Shown: positions 31,616 through 40,633, counted from the first letter of the stretch. The stretch is 64,000 bases of DNA from Coriobacteriia bacterium (GCA_030655755.1 JAUSOQ010000043.1:124001-188000), one strand, 5' to 3'. Program-made: numbers and translations. Notes: generated from the sequence alone by a model not told the origin.

Positions 31616-32379
31616 TGGGTGGCTTCTGGACGTTTCTGCGCAAGGAGTTCCGCGAGATCTTCAAGACGTGGCGCATCTGGGTGCTTCCTGGCATCGTGCT
31701 GTTCTTCGCACTCAGCGGCCCGCCGCTTGCCAAGCTCACTCCTGAGCTCATCAAGACGCTGACCACACAGCAGCCCGGCCTCATTATCCAGCTGCCTGAA
31801 CCCACGTACATGGATGCGTATCTTGAGTGGATATCGAACCTTTCGCAGATCGTGCTCTTCGCCGCGATCATCATCTTCGGCGGCATGATTTCCGGAGAGA
31901 AGAAATCCGGCACGGCGACCCTTGTGCTGACCAAGCCACTCAGCCGGACGTCCTTCGTGTTGGCCAAGTTCATCTCGAACCTGGTATTGCTGGTCGTTAC
32001 GGTTGCGCTGGGCACGGCGGTGACCTGGGGTGTGACGCTTGCGACCTTCGGTGATGCGCCGCTACAGCAACTGCTGGTGAGCACCGGCCTGTTCCTTCTT
32101 CTCGGCATACTGTTCCTCGGCGTGATGACACTGTTCTCCTCGATGGTGGACTCGCAGGCTGGCGCGGCCGGACTGGGGATCCTCGTCATGGTGGTCCTGT
32201 CACTGCTCGCCATGTGGGGACCGGCGCTGGACTACAGCCCGGCGGGGATGATGTCGGCGTCGCTGTCCTATCTTGCCGATAAGGAACCGTTGTTGCTGTG
32301 GCCGTCACTTACTGCCGTCGCGACGGCGCTGCTGGCGCTGGCCGGAGGGGCATTCGCGTTCAACCGGCGCGAACTGTAA
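31615..32379 (+). CDS. ABC-2 type permease
   Basis: A 254-aa membrane protein with six hydrophobic segments. The N-terminal FLRKEFREIFKTWRIWVLPG and the central SGEKKSGTATLVLTKPLSRTSFV are typical of NosY/ABC-2 permeases. It starts in TGATG overlap with the ATPase. With that gene it forms an exporter whose substrate is unknown; PadR control suggests a toxic or membrane-active compound. Confidence 0.9.
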   Translation: MGGFWTFLRKEFREIFKTWRIWVLPGIVLFFALSGPPLAKLTPELIKTLTTQQPGLIIQLPEPTYMDAYLEWISNLSQIVLFAAIIIFGGMISGEKKSGTATLVLTKPLSRTSFVLAKFISNLVLLVVTVALGTAVTWGVTLATFGDAPLQQLLVSTGLFLLLGILFLGVMTLFSSMVDSQAGAAGLGILVMVVLSLLAMWGPALDYSPAGMMSASLSYLADKEPLLLWPSLTAVATALLALAGGAFAFNRREL

Positions 32380-32392
32380 CGCACAGCGATCC

Positions 32393-32434
32393 GGACGCAA
32401 GAAGGGCCCGCCATGGCGGGCCCTTCTTGCGTCC
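32393..32434. terminator. Bidirectional terminator between convergent genes
   Basis: GGACGCAAGAAGGGCCCGCC (32393-32412) and its exact complement (32415-32434) are separated by only AT, a 20-bp perfect stem. It lies between the ABC permease and the convergent DJ-1-like gene. The central GC block with A-rich and T-rich flanks works as a terminator in both directions. Confidence 0.85.
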
Positions 32435-32459
32435 CATCGGGTAGCAGCTCAGATGGGTC

Positions 32460-32987
32460 TTACGGGAGGCCGAGCACGTCTGCGATGGTCATGCCGAAGT
32501 CGCGGGCCGCAGCGGGACCGTTGCCAGTGATGATGGCGCCATCCACTTCCACAGGCGCGCCCGTCCAGACGGCGCCGTGCTCGCGGAGGTCGTCTTCCTG
32601 ACTGGAGAATGCGGTTGCATTGATGCGTTCGAGCAGCCCGGCGTGAGCGAGGATCGAGGGGGCGATGCAGATGGCGGCCACGACCTTGTCGTTCTCGTGC
32701 ATCGTGCGGGCGAGACGGTGGGCGTCAAGATCGTCGAAGTAGATCTGCGCGCCAGCCCCGCCCACGAACACGATGGCGGCGTAGGCGGACGGGTCCGCCT
32801 CGGCCAGCGCGACTTCTGCGCGCACCATCATGCCGAGCTTGCCACGGCACGGGCCTGGGGCGATGCTCGCGGTCACGACGTTCGCGCCTCGGCCCTGCAG
32901 TACTTCGCGCGGGTACTCGTACTCCTCGTCGCGGAACTGGTCGGGGGCGATGACCATCAATACCGTCTTCACGCGGGGCTCCTTCAT
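32460..32987 (-). CDS. DJ-1/PfpI family protein
   Basis: The 175-aa protein has the class I amidotransferase-like fold of DJ-1/PfpI. The nucleophile elbow is AAICIAPSILAHAGLL (Cys about residue 107). MIAPDQFRDEEYEYP at the N-terminus holds the conserved acidic residue, and VFVGGAGAQIYFDD and VEVDGAIITGNGPAAARDF follow. Members act as glyoxalase, deglycase-like or protease-like enzymes or as redox sensors; the specific activity cannot be assigned. It is transcribed alone against the ABC cluster. Confidence 0.88.
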   Translation of the reverse strand: MKEPRVKTVLMVIAPDQFRDEEYEYPREVLQGRGANVVTASIAPGPCRGKLGMMVRAEVALAEADPSAYAAIVFVGGAGAQIYFDDLDAHRLARTMHENDKVVAAICIAPSILAHAGLLERINATAFSSQEDDLREHGAVWTGAPVEVDGAIITGNGPAAARDFGMTIADVLGLP

Positions 32988-33074
32988 GAGGCGATGAGTG
33001 GCTCAGCCCACTATATACCCGCAGGTCGACAGAGGTACGGACACGTTATGCTGCTCGACCATGTCACTGTACCG

Positions 33075-34184
33075 CTAGCTCTGCAAGAACCGGTAGACCG
33101 ACGGGCGGTCGTCGAGGTGGTCGTAGATGTAGGTGCGCGCATTGACGGCATCGTTGTAGGTTTCAGCAAGTGCATTGCGCTCGGCGGCTTTAGCGTTGTA
33201 GGCGTCCGCGGCGTGGTTGTACTCGGGCACCAGTGCGTTGTAGCGTGCAGTGTCACCGGCTGCCGTGTAGGCGTCCAACTGCGACTTGAGAGAGGACGCC
33301 CGGTCTTCCAGCACAGAGAGCTCGCTATCGGCGGTCTTGACGAGTTCCCCCAGCTCGACGCCTTGCTGCTGAAGTTGGGCATCGCGTTCGACGATGAACG
33401 CGACCTGGTCTCCGGCGGCGAACGTGGTCGTGCCACCATCGATGCGGAAGACGCGCGGATCGCTGACGAGCGCGATGCCCCCGCCCAGGCCGGTGGGCAC
33501 CATGCCGATGAAACCGGGCGCGGTGGTCTCGGCGAACGCGTAGCCTGTGCCGGCGTAGTCGTTGACGTCGCTTCTGATGCCGAGCGACACGTGTTGCTCG
33601 GCCTCGAAGAGCATGACCGCCACATCGTAGTCCTCACGCGACAGCAAGCCTGCGAGCAGGAGTGTCTTATCGTCGCAGTCGCCTGACTGCTCGACGAACG
33701 TCTCGATCGGGAACTTGGGCGAGAGGTCGACCGGGTCGGTGCGGTACTCGATCGACTGCACGAACACCGTCATGAGTTCGGCGTAGCGGTCGCTGTCGAG
33801 GCCGTTGGCGGTCTTGATGGCGCGCAGCTGGCCGAGGAGCGCTTCGTAGAAGGCGTCCTGATGCGGCTCGTTCACGAAGGCGGGGTAGTAGTCCTCGATC
33901 CAGTCGTTCTCTCGTGCATTGCCGAAGCGCGTGACGCTCTTCTCGGCGGCGTCGGCGCCTGCATAGACGCTGCCGTCCACGCTGACGGTGATCGTCTGTT
34001 GCTTCCCTTCGAAGGTGAAGCTGTAGCTGACGGTGCGATCTGCGGTCACCATCTCATCCGGCACGATCTTGGGGTAGACGACGCCGGACGGAAGGCTGAT
34101 GGTGGCGCCTCCGCTCGTAAGCGTGCATGCCGAGACCGCCGTGAGCGCGGCGATGATGGCGAGTATGGCAAGTGTCCGACGCAT
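33075..34184 (-). CDS. Lipoprotein with transglutaminase-like fold
   Basis: A 369-aa exported lipoprotein. The signal peptide ends in a lipobox (TAVSAC, Cys about 20). The middle has a papain/transglutaminase-like Cys-His pair in VEQSGDCDDKTLLLAGLLS and EAEQHVSLGI (about residues 190-230). The C-terminal 100 residues form an Ala/Asn-rich coiled coil. It could be a cell-surface protease or a peptidoglycan-linked enzyme; no substrate can be named. It is divergent from the 34.3-kb gene. Confidence 0.72.
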   Translation of the reverse strand: MRRTLAILAIIAALTAVSACTLTSGGATISLPSGVVYPKIVPDEMVTADRTVSYSFTFEGKQQTITVSVDGSVYAGADAAEKSVTRFGNARENDWIEDYYPAFVNEPHQDAFYEALLGQLRAIKTANGLDSDRYAELMTVFVQSIEYRTDPVDLSPKFPIETFVEQSGDCDDKTLLLAGLLSREDYDVAVMLFEAEQHVSLGIRSDVNDYAGTGYAFAETTAPGFIGMVPTGLGGGIALVSDPRVFRIDGGTTTFAAGDQVAFIVERDAQLQQQGVELGELVKTADSELSVLEDRASSLKSQLDAYTAAGDTARYNALVPEYNHAADAYNAKAAERNALAETYNDAVNARTYIYDHLDDRPSVYRFLQS

Positions 34185-34314
34185 AAGTCCTCCATGAGCG
34201 GCTGCGATACATCAAGCAACCCTGATGCCGAGGATAGCGGAAGCGAGAACGGCGTGTGAGGAGGCTTCCTGCTCGGGTAAGGTAGAACGGTCGGGTCTAC
34301 ACACGGAGGTCGCC

Positions 34315-35556
34315 ATGTCTGCTCACTTCGGGTTCGTGACGGTCGTTCCGCCGTTCGTCGGCGCGCAGCAGGAGGAGAGCGTGGTGGCCGAGTACGCTGC
34401 GGCGCTCGTCGCGCACGGCGGAGAGCGCGTTCTTCCCCGGGACCTCGGCGGTCCGGCGCCGCTCTTCTACCTGGTGGCCACCGGCGGTACCGAGCGTGTG
34501 GTCCTCGACCTGCGGGCCAAGCGTGCGCAGAGCGCGCCCAGCGAGTCGGTCGTGCTGATCGCGCACCCGGGCAACAACTCACTCCCAGCGGCGCTCGAAG
34601 TGCTGGCACGGCTGCAGCAGGACGGCGAACACGGTCGCATTCTCTACCTGTGCGGGCCGAAGGACGACGAGGGCTTCGCGCGCATCACGCAGGCCGCCGA
34701 GGACCTCTCCGTGCAGCGCGCGCTTCGCGCTTCGCGGATCGGGCTGATAGGAGACCCGTCTGATTGGCTCGTGGCGAGCTCACCTGCGCCCGATGTCGTG
34801 CGCGACACATGGGGTCCCGATGTCATCTCCATTCCCATGGAGGAGCTCACCACCCGTTTGGCCGCGATAGGCGAGGGCGATGTCGCCGAGGCGGTCGCGT
34901 CGCTTACCGGTAACGCCACGGGTGTCGTTGAGCCGTCTACCGCCGAGCTCACCGACGTCGCACGCGTGCACGCGGCGTTGCGTGCGCTTGTGGACGCATA
35001 CGAGCTCGACGCACTCACGGTGCGCTGCTTCGACCTGGTGCTCAATCTTGAGACGACCGGCTGCTTCGGTCTGGCCGAGCTCACCGACGAGGGTTTCATC
35101 GCAGGGTGCGAAGGTGACCTGGTGAGCACCGTCGGCCTGCTGTGGGTCTACGCGCTTCTCGGCAAGATACCGTGGATGGCGAATCCGGCTCGTCTCGATG
35201 AGAGCGAGAACACGCTGTGGTTGGCGCACTGTACCGTGCCGCGCACGATGGTGGAGAGCTACCGGCTGCGCAGCCACTTCGAGTCCGGTCTTGGCGTGGG
35301 CATCCAGGGCGAGCTGCCGCTCGGTCCCGTGACGCTGCTGCGCATCGGCGGCACCCGCATGAAGCGCCTGTGGCTGGCCGAGGGTGAGATCGAGCGCACC
35401 GGCGACGCCGAGAACCTGTGCCGCACGCAGGCCGAGGTGCGGCTGAGTAGCGGACACGTGAGCGAGCTGCTGCATGCGCCGCTCGGAAACCACCTGGTTC
35501 TCGTACCGGGTCACCACGCCGACAGGCTACGGGCGTGGTGGGAGATGTTCGTGTAG
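34315..35556 (+). CDS. L-fucose/L-arabinose isomerase-fold protein
   Basis: A 413-aa cytoplasmic protein. The start is ATG 34315, 7 nt after ACGGAGG. The N-terminal GFVTVVPPFVGAQQEE and the C-terminal GTRMKRLWLAEGEIERTG with GNHLVLVPGHHADRLR resemble fucose isomerase-like proteins, with a central TVRCFDLVLNLETTGCF. Whether it isomerises a sugar is unclear; no sugar genes surround it. Its stop is only 3 bp from that of the convergent korB. Confidence 0.6.
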   Translation: MSAHFGFVTVVPPFVGAQQEESVVAEYAAALVAHGGERVLPRDLGGPAPLFYLVATGGTERVVLDLRAKRAQSAPSESVVLIAHPGNNSLPAALEVLARLQQDGEHGRILYLCGPKDDEGFARITQAAEDLSVQRALRASRIGLIGDPSDWLVASSPAPDVVRDTWGPDVISIPMEELTTRLAAIGEGDVAEAVASLTGNATGVVEPSTAELTDVARVHAALRALVDAYELDALTVRCFDLVLNLETTGCFGLAELTDEGFIAGCEGDLVSTVGLLWVYALLGKIPWMANPARLDESENTLWLAHCTVPRTMVESYRLRSHFESGLGVGIQGELPLGPVTLLRIGGTRMKRLWLAEGEIERTGDAENLCRTQAEVRLSSGHVSELLHAPLGNHLVLVPGHHADRLRAWWEMFV

Positions 35557-35559
35557 TCC

Positions 35560-36450
35560 CTACCCGGCGTACGCTTCCAGCGTCTTGGAGATGTCACGGG
35601 GACTGTCGGCAAGCTTGTGAAGCGGCGCCGTAAGCTGCGGTAGGTCGTCTTGGTAGGTCGCCATTCCTTCTTCGCGGTAGAAGACGCCGATGGGCACCTT
35701 GCACTCGTCGGGCGCGCACGTGAGTTCGTGGAACGTCTTCATCGATGTCTCGAACGCCATCGTGCGGTCGGTGGGGTCGTAGCCCTCGAGCTCCTCGAGC
35801 TTGTAGACGCGGTCGCGGAACCACTTGAAGGTGTTGATCTTGTTCCACGTCACGCATGGCTGGAAGACGTCGACCACAGCGAAGCCCTCGTGCTGGATAG
35901 CGGCCCTGTAGAGTTCTTTGAGATGTGGGATGTCGCCCGCGAAGCCACGCGCGACGAAGGTGGCGCCCTGCGCGACCGCGACGCCCACCGGGTTCACCGG
36001 CTCCTCGATCACACCGCCGGGAGTACTCGGTGTCTTCATGAACTGGTCGCTCGTGGGGGAGGCCTGGCCGGTGGTGAGGCCGTAGATCTGGTTGTTGTGG
36101 AAGATGGCGGTCATGTCGATGTTGCGGCGCACCGAGTGGATGAAGTGGTTCCCGCCGATGCCATAGCCATCACCGTCACCCATCTCCACGATGACCTTCA
36201 AATCAGGGTTGGAAAGTGCGATACCGGTGGCCAGCGGCAGAGCGCGTCCGTGGAGGCCGTGGAAGCCCTGACAGCGCAGGAAGTCGGCGCCGTTGCCGTG
36301 GCAGCCGATGCCCCACACCATCGCGAAGTCCGTCCAGGGGAGCTCAAGCTCCTCGAGGGTCTCTTTGAGCGCGCGCCACATCGCGTGGTTACCGCAGCCG
36401 GGGCACCAGGTGGGCGTGAGTGCAGTCTCGAAGTCGGCTACCTTAGGCAT
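35560..36450 (-). CDS. korB: 2-oxoacid:ferredoxin oxidoreductase beta subunit
   Basis: The 296-aa thiamine-pyrophosphate subunit of a CoA-acylating 2-oxoacid:ferredoxin oxidoreductase. TWCPGCGNHAMWRALKE holds the first cluster Cys residues, and GDGDGYGIGGNHFIHSVRR with NNQIYGLTTGQ the TPP-Mg site. ATG 36450 was chosen over longer starts because PKVADFETALTPTWCPGCG is the family N-terminus. It overlaps korA by 8 bp. It most resembles 2-oxoglutarate (Kor) enzymes, though pyruvate or branched-chain substrates are not excluded. Confidence 0.9.
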   Translation of the reverse strand: MPKVADFETALTPTWCPGCGNHAMWRALKETLEELELPWTDFAMVWGIGCHGNGADFLRCQGFHGLHGRALPLATGIALSNPDLKVIVEMGDGDGYGIGGNHFIHSVRRNIDMTAIFHNNQIYGLTTGQASPTSDQFMKTPSTPGGVIEEPVNPVGVAVAQGATFVARGFAGDIPHLKELYRAAIQHEGFAVVDVFQPCVTWNKINTFKWFRDRVYKLEELEGYDPTDRTMAFETSMKTFHELTCAPDECKVPIGVFYREEGMATYQDDLPQLTAPLHKLADSPRDISKTLEAYAG

Positions 36451-38236
36451 CTGCGAGCACCTCCTTGATCCCCGCGACGATGCGTTCGGGCGTGAACTGT
36501 CTGCCGTCGTAGCGGTGTAGCGAGTGATCGACATCCAGCAGACACTGCTCGCGCACGAGTCCCTGGAGCTGGCCGGTGAAGTTGCCCTCGACGATCATCG
36601 TGCGTTTCGCATCGCCGATGAAGTCGGCCACCTCCATGGCGGGGAAGGGCCACATCGTCACGATCTGCATGATCGCGACGGGCACGCCCTCCTCGGCAAG
36701 CCACATCGCAGCCTCGCGGATCGGGCCTACCGTCGAGCCCCAGCACAGCACCGCGATGTCGGCATCTGCGGGCGCTACCCCGAAGTAGTTGGGGCCGGGT
36801 ACGAGTGTGCGTGCGAGGTCGAGCTTGTGCATGCGCTTCTCGTTCTGCGCGATGCGCGTTTCGGCGGACTCACCAGGCTGGCCGTAGCCGTACTCGTCGT
36901 GCTCGTAGGAGTTGCCGAGCTGCAGTGCGCCCTTTACGCCGGGCACCGCGCGTAGCGACACGCCGTCGTCGGTGACCTTGTAGCGCAGGTACTCGCCGTT
37001 CTCGCCAAGTGCCTCGGGGTGCTGGGCCACATCGCCCTCGGTCACGAGCTTGCCGCGATCGACGGTGACCGCGTCGAGGTCGAACACGGGTACCGAACGC
37101 CTATTGTCGGAAAGGTAGCTGTCGCCGAGGATGACGACCGGCGTCTGGAGCTGGTCGGCGAGGTTGAACGCCTTCCACGTGAGTTCGAAGGACTCAGCCT
37201 GATCACCGGGCGCCAGTACGACTCGAGGGAACTCACCCTGGGCGGCGTGGATGACGTAGCGGAGGTCGGACTGCTCGGTCCAGGTGGGCATGCCGGTCGC
37301 GGGTCCGGGTCGCGTGATGACGCCGACGACGACGGCAGACTCGCTCACGCCAGCCATACCGAACGCCTCGTTCATGAGCGCGAAGCCGCCGCCCGAAGTG
37401 GCGCACATTGCACGCGTTCCGGTGAACGCAGCGCCGACGGCCATGTTCATCGCCGCGAGCTCGTCCTCGGTGTGCTTGATGACGACACCGTGGTCGCGTT
37501 CGTGCTTCGCCATGAAGTGCAGTATCGAGGATGCCGGCGTCATGGGGTATGCGGCATAGAAGCCGACACCTGCCGCGAGTGCACCCAACCCGATGGCCTC
37601 ATTACCGTCGATCAGCAGCTGTTTCGGCGCGTTCTTGATCCCGCGGGGCTTTAGCCAGAAGTCGGGGACGTTCTTGGACACGTAGTGGTAGCCGAGCGCA
37701 GCGGCGATGATATTGCTCTCGGCCACCTCGGGCGCCTTGTGCGCGAACTGTACGCGCAAAGACTCGGCCAGCCCTTCGAGGGGGAAGTGCACGAGGGCGA
37801 GCACGGCGCCGAGCGCCACCGTGTTGCGCATGATAGCGCCGCCTGCCTGGCGGGCGAACTCCTCTAACGGCACGGGCACCGGGCGGATCTTGCCCGACGG
37901 CAGCCAGCCTGCGGGAGAGACCTCTTTGGGATCGAAGATGACCGCTCCGCCTTCGACGAGCTCGTCCAGGTGCAGGTCCACGGTCTCGCGGTTGAGTGCT
38001 ATGAGCACGTCGACATCCTCGACGTGGCTGAAGATAGGGTTCTGGCTGACCCTGAGGAAGTAGTCGTTGTGGCCACCCCGGATGAGTGAGGGGTACTCGG
38101 TGAGGTCGGCGATATCAAGGCCTGCTTCGAGAAACACGCGAGCGAGTGTCTGACCAGCAGCCTTGATGCCGAATCCCGCTTCGCCACCGATCTTCACGCG
38201 CAGTTCCCGCCCCCGGCGGTCGCTTACTTCCGGCAT
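36443..38236 (-). CDS. korA: 2-oxoacid:ferredoxin oxidoreductase alpha (gamma-alpha fused) subunit
   Basis: The 597-aa protein begins with a gamma domain (about residues 10-195, KIGGEAGFGIKAAGQTLARV). It continues with the PFOR N-terminal pyrimidine-binding domain (IDGNEAIGLGALAAGVGFYAAYP-type, about 210-400) and a transketolase C-terminal-like domain to 597. The enzyme links 2-oxoacid oxidation to ferredoxin reduction and supports an anaerobic metabolism. It is transcribed before korB on the minus strand, and divergent from coaBC. Confidence 0.9.
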   Translation of the reverse strand: MPEVSDRRGRELRVKIGGEAGFGIKAAGQTLARVFLEAGLDIADLTEYPSLIRGGHNDYFLRVSQNPIFSHVEDVDVLIALNRETVDLHLDELVEGGAVIFDPKEVSPAGWLPSGKIRPVPVPLEEFARQAGGAIMRNTVALGAVLALVHFPLEGLAESLRVQFAHKAPEVAESNIIAAALGYHYVSKNVPDFWLKPRGIKNAPKQLLIDGNEAIGLGALAAGVGFYAAYPMTPASSILHFMAKHERDHGVVIKHTEDELAAMNMAVGAAFTGTRAMCATSGGGFALMNEAFGMAGVSESAVVVGVITRPGPATGMPTWTEQSDLRYVIHAAQGEFPRVVLAPGDQAESFELTWKAFNLADQLQTPVVILGDSYLSDNRRSVPVFDLDAVTVDRGKLVTEGDVAQHPEALGENGEYLRYKVTDDGVSLRAVPGVKGALQLGNSYEHDEYGYGQPGESAETRIAQNEKRMHKLDLARTLVPGPNYFGVAPADADIAVLCWGSTVGPIREAAMWLAEEGVPVAIMQIVTMWPFPAMEVADFIGDAKRTMIVEGNFTGQLQGLVREQCLLDVDHSLHRYDGRQFTPERIVAGIKEVLADA

Positions 38237-38360
38237 AGGTCTCCTCCTCGGTCAGTGCGTCTACTCTCGCTACGGTACCTAATCCTCGCACGTCGCGCCC
38301 ACTGATGCACGCGACACCGGCCACGCGAGGGTGTAATCTTGTGTGCCTGAAGGAGGTCTC

Positions 38361-39566
38361 ATGGCACGCGGGAAACCAACCATCCTTGTCGGTATCACCG
38401 GCGGCATCGGCGCGTACAAGAGCTGTGAGCTCGTGCGCCTGCTGCAAAAACGTGGATTCCGCGTGAAGGTCGTCATGACCGAGGCGGCGACGCGCTTCGT
38501 CACCCCGCTTACCTTCCGCACACTCACGGGTGAGCCCGTTGCGGTGTCGCTTTGGGCCGATGAGCCGGAGAGCAAGGTGCACCACATCTCTCTGGCCGAG
38601 GAAGCCGACGTGATGGCGATCGTGCCGTGCACGGCCAACGTCATGGCGAAGCTCGCGCAGGGCCGTGCCGATGACATGCTCACCACCACCGCGCTCGCAA
38701 CCGAAGCGCCGCTGGTGATCGCACCCGCCATGAACACGCACATGTGGCGCAAGGAGACGACGCGTCGCAACGTCGAGGTACTTCGTGCGCGCGGCGCAGT
38801 GTTCGTCGAGCCTGGCACGGGCGAGCTTGCCTGTGGCGATGTGGGGGAGGGCCGACTCGCCGACGTGAGGATCATCGCTAACGCAATCGAGACCGAGGCA
38901 CTCCGTTCGCGCGATCTCGTGGGCGTGCACGTGCTCGTGACTGCGGGCGGCACGCAGGAGCCCATCGATCCCGTTCGTTTCATCGGCAACCACTCCTCGG
39001 GCAAGACCGGCTTCGCCATCGCCGAAGAGGCTGCCCGCCGTGGCGCGCGCGTCTCGCTCATCACGGGTCCCGTTTCGTTGCCCGACCCGTTCAACTGCGA
39101 AGTGGTGCGCGTGCAGACTGCGTTGCAGATGCGCGCCGCGGTGCTCGCGCGCTTCGACACGACCGACGTTGTCGTGATGTCGGCTGCCGTTGCCGATTTT
39201 CGTCCCGCGGCGATGTCCGCCGACAAGATCAAGAAGGGTGACGCACCCGAGGCCATCGAACTCGAGCGCAACCCTGACATCCTCGCTGAACTCGGCGAAC
39301 GCGGTTCTGGCGTGCTGCTCGTCGGCTTCGCTGCCGAGACGAACGAGGTTGTCACCAACGCTCAGGCGAAGCTTGAGGCCAAGCGCGTCGATCTGATCGT
39401 CGCGAACGACGTGTCCGACCCGTCAATGGGCTTCGGTACCGAGCACAACAAGGTGTACTACGTGACGGCGGACGGGGTGGACGAGACACCCGTTCTCGGC
39501 AAGCGAACCATCGCACGAGACCTCCTCGATAGGGTGGCCGCGTTGCTGCAATCTCGGAAGGGATGA
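38361..39566 (+). CDS. coaBC: Bifunctional phosphopantothenoylcysteine decarboxylase/synthetase
   Basis: The 401-aa CoaBC makes 4'-phosphopantetheine for CoA. The N-terminal flavin decarboxylase domain has ILVGITGGIGAYKSCELVR, the active-site PAMNTHMW, and a conserved Cys in ELACGDVGEGRL. The C-terminal synthetase has VLVTAGGTQEPIDPVRFIGN and ADFRPAAMSADKIKK. AAGGAGG lies 5 nt before ATG 38361. A TGTAATCT -10-like element is upstream. Its stop overlaps the DUF190 gene. Confidence 0.96.
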   Translation: MARGKPTILVGITGGIGAYKSCELVRLLQKRGFRVKVVMTEAATRFVTPLTFRTLTGEPVAVSLWADEPESKVHHISLAEEADVMAIVPCTANVMAKLAQGRADDMLTTTALATEAPLVIAPAMNTHMWRKETTRRNVEVLRARGAVFVEPGTGELACGDVGEGRLADVRIIANAIETEALRSRDLVGVHVLVTAGGTQEPIDPVRFIGNHSSGKTGFAIAEEAARRGARVSLITGPVSLPDPFNCEVVRVQTALQMRAAVLARFDTTDVVVMSAAVADFRPAAMSADKIKKGDAPEAIELERNPDILAELGERGSGVLLVGFAAETNEVVTNAQAKLEAKRVDLIVANDVSDPSMGFGTEHNKVYYVTADGVDETPVLGKRTIARDLLDRVAALLQSRKG

Positions 39567-39925
39567 GACCCATGACGCCCCCCATCACACTCGACGGGCA
39601 TGCCAAGCGTCTTTCGGCGTACGTCAGCGAGAACGAGAGGTACGAGGGCAAGCCGCTTTACACCGCACTCGTGGATCAGGCGCGCAAGGCAGGCTGTGCC
39701 GGCGCGACCGTGCTACGCGGAATCGAGGGGTTTGGTGCGACGAGTGTCATCCACGCCGAACATCTGCTCCGCATGTCCTCTGACCTGCCGGTCGTTGTCG
39801 AGGTGATTGACATCGAGTCACGCATCACGGCGCTCAGTGAGGTCTTCCTGGCGATGGTGGGAGACGGCCTCATCACCATTGAAGACGTCGATGTCGTCAT
39901 CTACCGGGGCGGCCGCAAGGCGTAG
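39563..39925 (+). CDS. DUF190 family protein
   Basis: A 120-aa cytoplasmic protein of DUF190, with AKRLSAYVSENERYEGKPLY, GATVLRGIEGFGATSVIHA and LPVVVEVIDIESRI. The fold is PII-like; many members lie next to the fluoride channel gene crcB, but none is seen here. ATG overlaps the coaBC stop (ATGA). It is the last backbone gene before the island boundary. Confidence 0.88.
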   Translation: MRPMTPPITLDGHAKRLSAYVSENERYEGKPLYTALVDQARKAGCAGATVLRGIEGFGATSVIHAEHLLRMSSDLPVVVEVIDIESRITALSEVFLAMVGDGLITIEDVDVVIYRGGRKA

Positions 39926-40058
39926 TCGTTCCACAGCATCTCCACATTGCCAACTGATACGCATCCGGTAATCATGCGCAAGATGGTGCGCTGATGCGGC
40001 TTGAACCCCTGGGCACAGAGCCGTAGTATGGTTACTCGCTGCCAAGCAGGCAGTACGT
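39926..40058. other. Intergenic region left of the tRNA fragment
   Basis: No gene is supported here. The last 16 bases (GCAGGCAGTACG, 40047-40058) resemble those just before the intact tRNA-Pro gene (GCAGGCAGAACG, 55427-55438), so the duplicated region reaches a little upstream of the tRNA. Confidence 0.5.
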
Positions 40059-40101
40059 CGGGCTGTAGCGCAGTTTGGTAGCGCACTTGACTGGGGGTCA
40101 A
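40059..40101 (+). repeat. Truncated copy of tRNA-Pro(GGG), 5' half
   Basis: These 43 bases match the first 43 bases of the intact tRNA-Pro gene at 55443-55485 with one mismatch (A at 40067 for G). They include the acceptor 5' strand, the D-arm and the anticodon loop and stop within the 3' side of the anticodon stem, so no functional tRNA can form. It marks the left edge of the chelatase island and is probably an attachment or recombination site. Confidence 0.85.
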
Positions 40102-40162
40102 CAGTCGTCCAGACGGGAACGCCCTGGTAGATGAGGAAAGCGACTCATCTGCCAGGACTGTC
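40101..40162. repeat. Nested inverted repeat at the island's left edge
   Basis: ACAGTC (40101-40106) pairs with GACTGT (40157-40162) outside a 13-bp stem. In that stem CCTGGTAGATGAG (40123-40135) pairs with CTCATCTGCCAGG (40144-40156), with one G-T pair, across an 8-base loop. It begins exactly where tRNA similarity ends. No T-tract follows, so it is unlikely to be a terminator. Confidence 0.65.
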
Positions 40163-40320
40163 ATGTGGCTGATTCCGAGATGTTTGCCGAGCAGTCTTGA
40201 CGACCAGTGCGTCACGCCCAGACGCTCGGGTGGGGGCGAGAGCGTGACCGCCAGGATGTCCTCACGGGTGGATGCGGGCAGTCGCGGGGGCACTGCACCA
40301 CCCGTGCCGGAAAGGGCTTC
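40155..40320 (-). pseudogene. IS630-family transposase remnant
   Basis: On the minus strand an IS630-type helix-turn-helix segment is readable: PPRLPASTREDILAVTL, then LGVTHWSSRLLGKHLGISH. It ends abruptly after HMTV, where the palindrome begins, and its catalytic DDE part is absent. A weaker continuation (GFKPHQRT near 40000) beyond the tRNA fragment may be the other side of a split copy. It is a relic, not a working transposase. Confidence 0.7.
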
Positions 40321-40633
40321 GCTCGAACGCGTCGCCACAGCACCTCGGCATCGTGCTCCGGCACCGTGAGGACACTCGTGTGAGTCCACGGCCCCTTGCC
40401 CCAGACCACACGAAACCCGTCAAGATACTCCGGTCACACAACACTGGTCCTCGGTTGCCGTGCGTCGTCGAGTAACACGCATTGACAACACGTGCTACCG
40501 AGACTAGCATTGCCGAGGGCGTGGCACGAGTGGTCAATTCGTAGCACGCTGTGTCAGGGCGGAGGCGCTTCGGGCTCGCTCGCTGGTGCTGGATGCTTGT
40601 ACACGCCGACCGTTGCAGCGGGGAGTTCCCCTG
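40321..40633 (+). promoter_or_regulatory. Leader of the chelatase operon, with a sigma-70-like promoter
   Basis: TTGACA (40482-40487) and TAGCAT (40505-40510) are spaced 17 bp, a good vegetative promoter about 125 bp before the first gene. CGTGCTAC (40491-40498) in its spacer is repeated inverted as GTAGCACG (40541-40548), so the two could bind a regulator or fold in RNA. The mRNA leader of about 115 nt shows no B12 box or other riboswitch that I recognise. The rest, 40321-40480, holds only decayed DNA. Confidence 0.6.

Noticed and set aside
40059-40101. Second functional tRNA-Pro gene
   Set aside because: The copy stops in the anticodon stem; no T-arm, acceptor 3' strand or CCA follows.
40321-40633. 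Cobalamin riboswitch before the chelatase operon
   Set aside because: I found no B12-box-like sequence or the usual long multi-stem leader; the leader is too short after the promoter seen.
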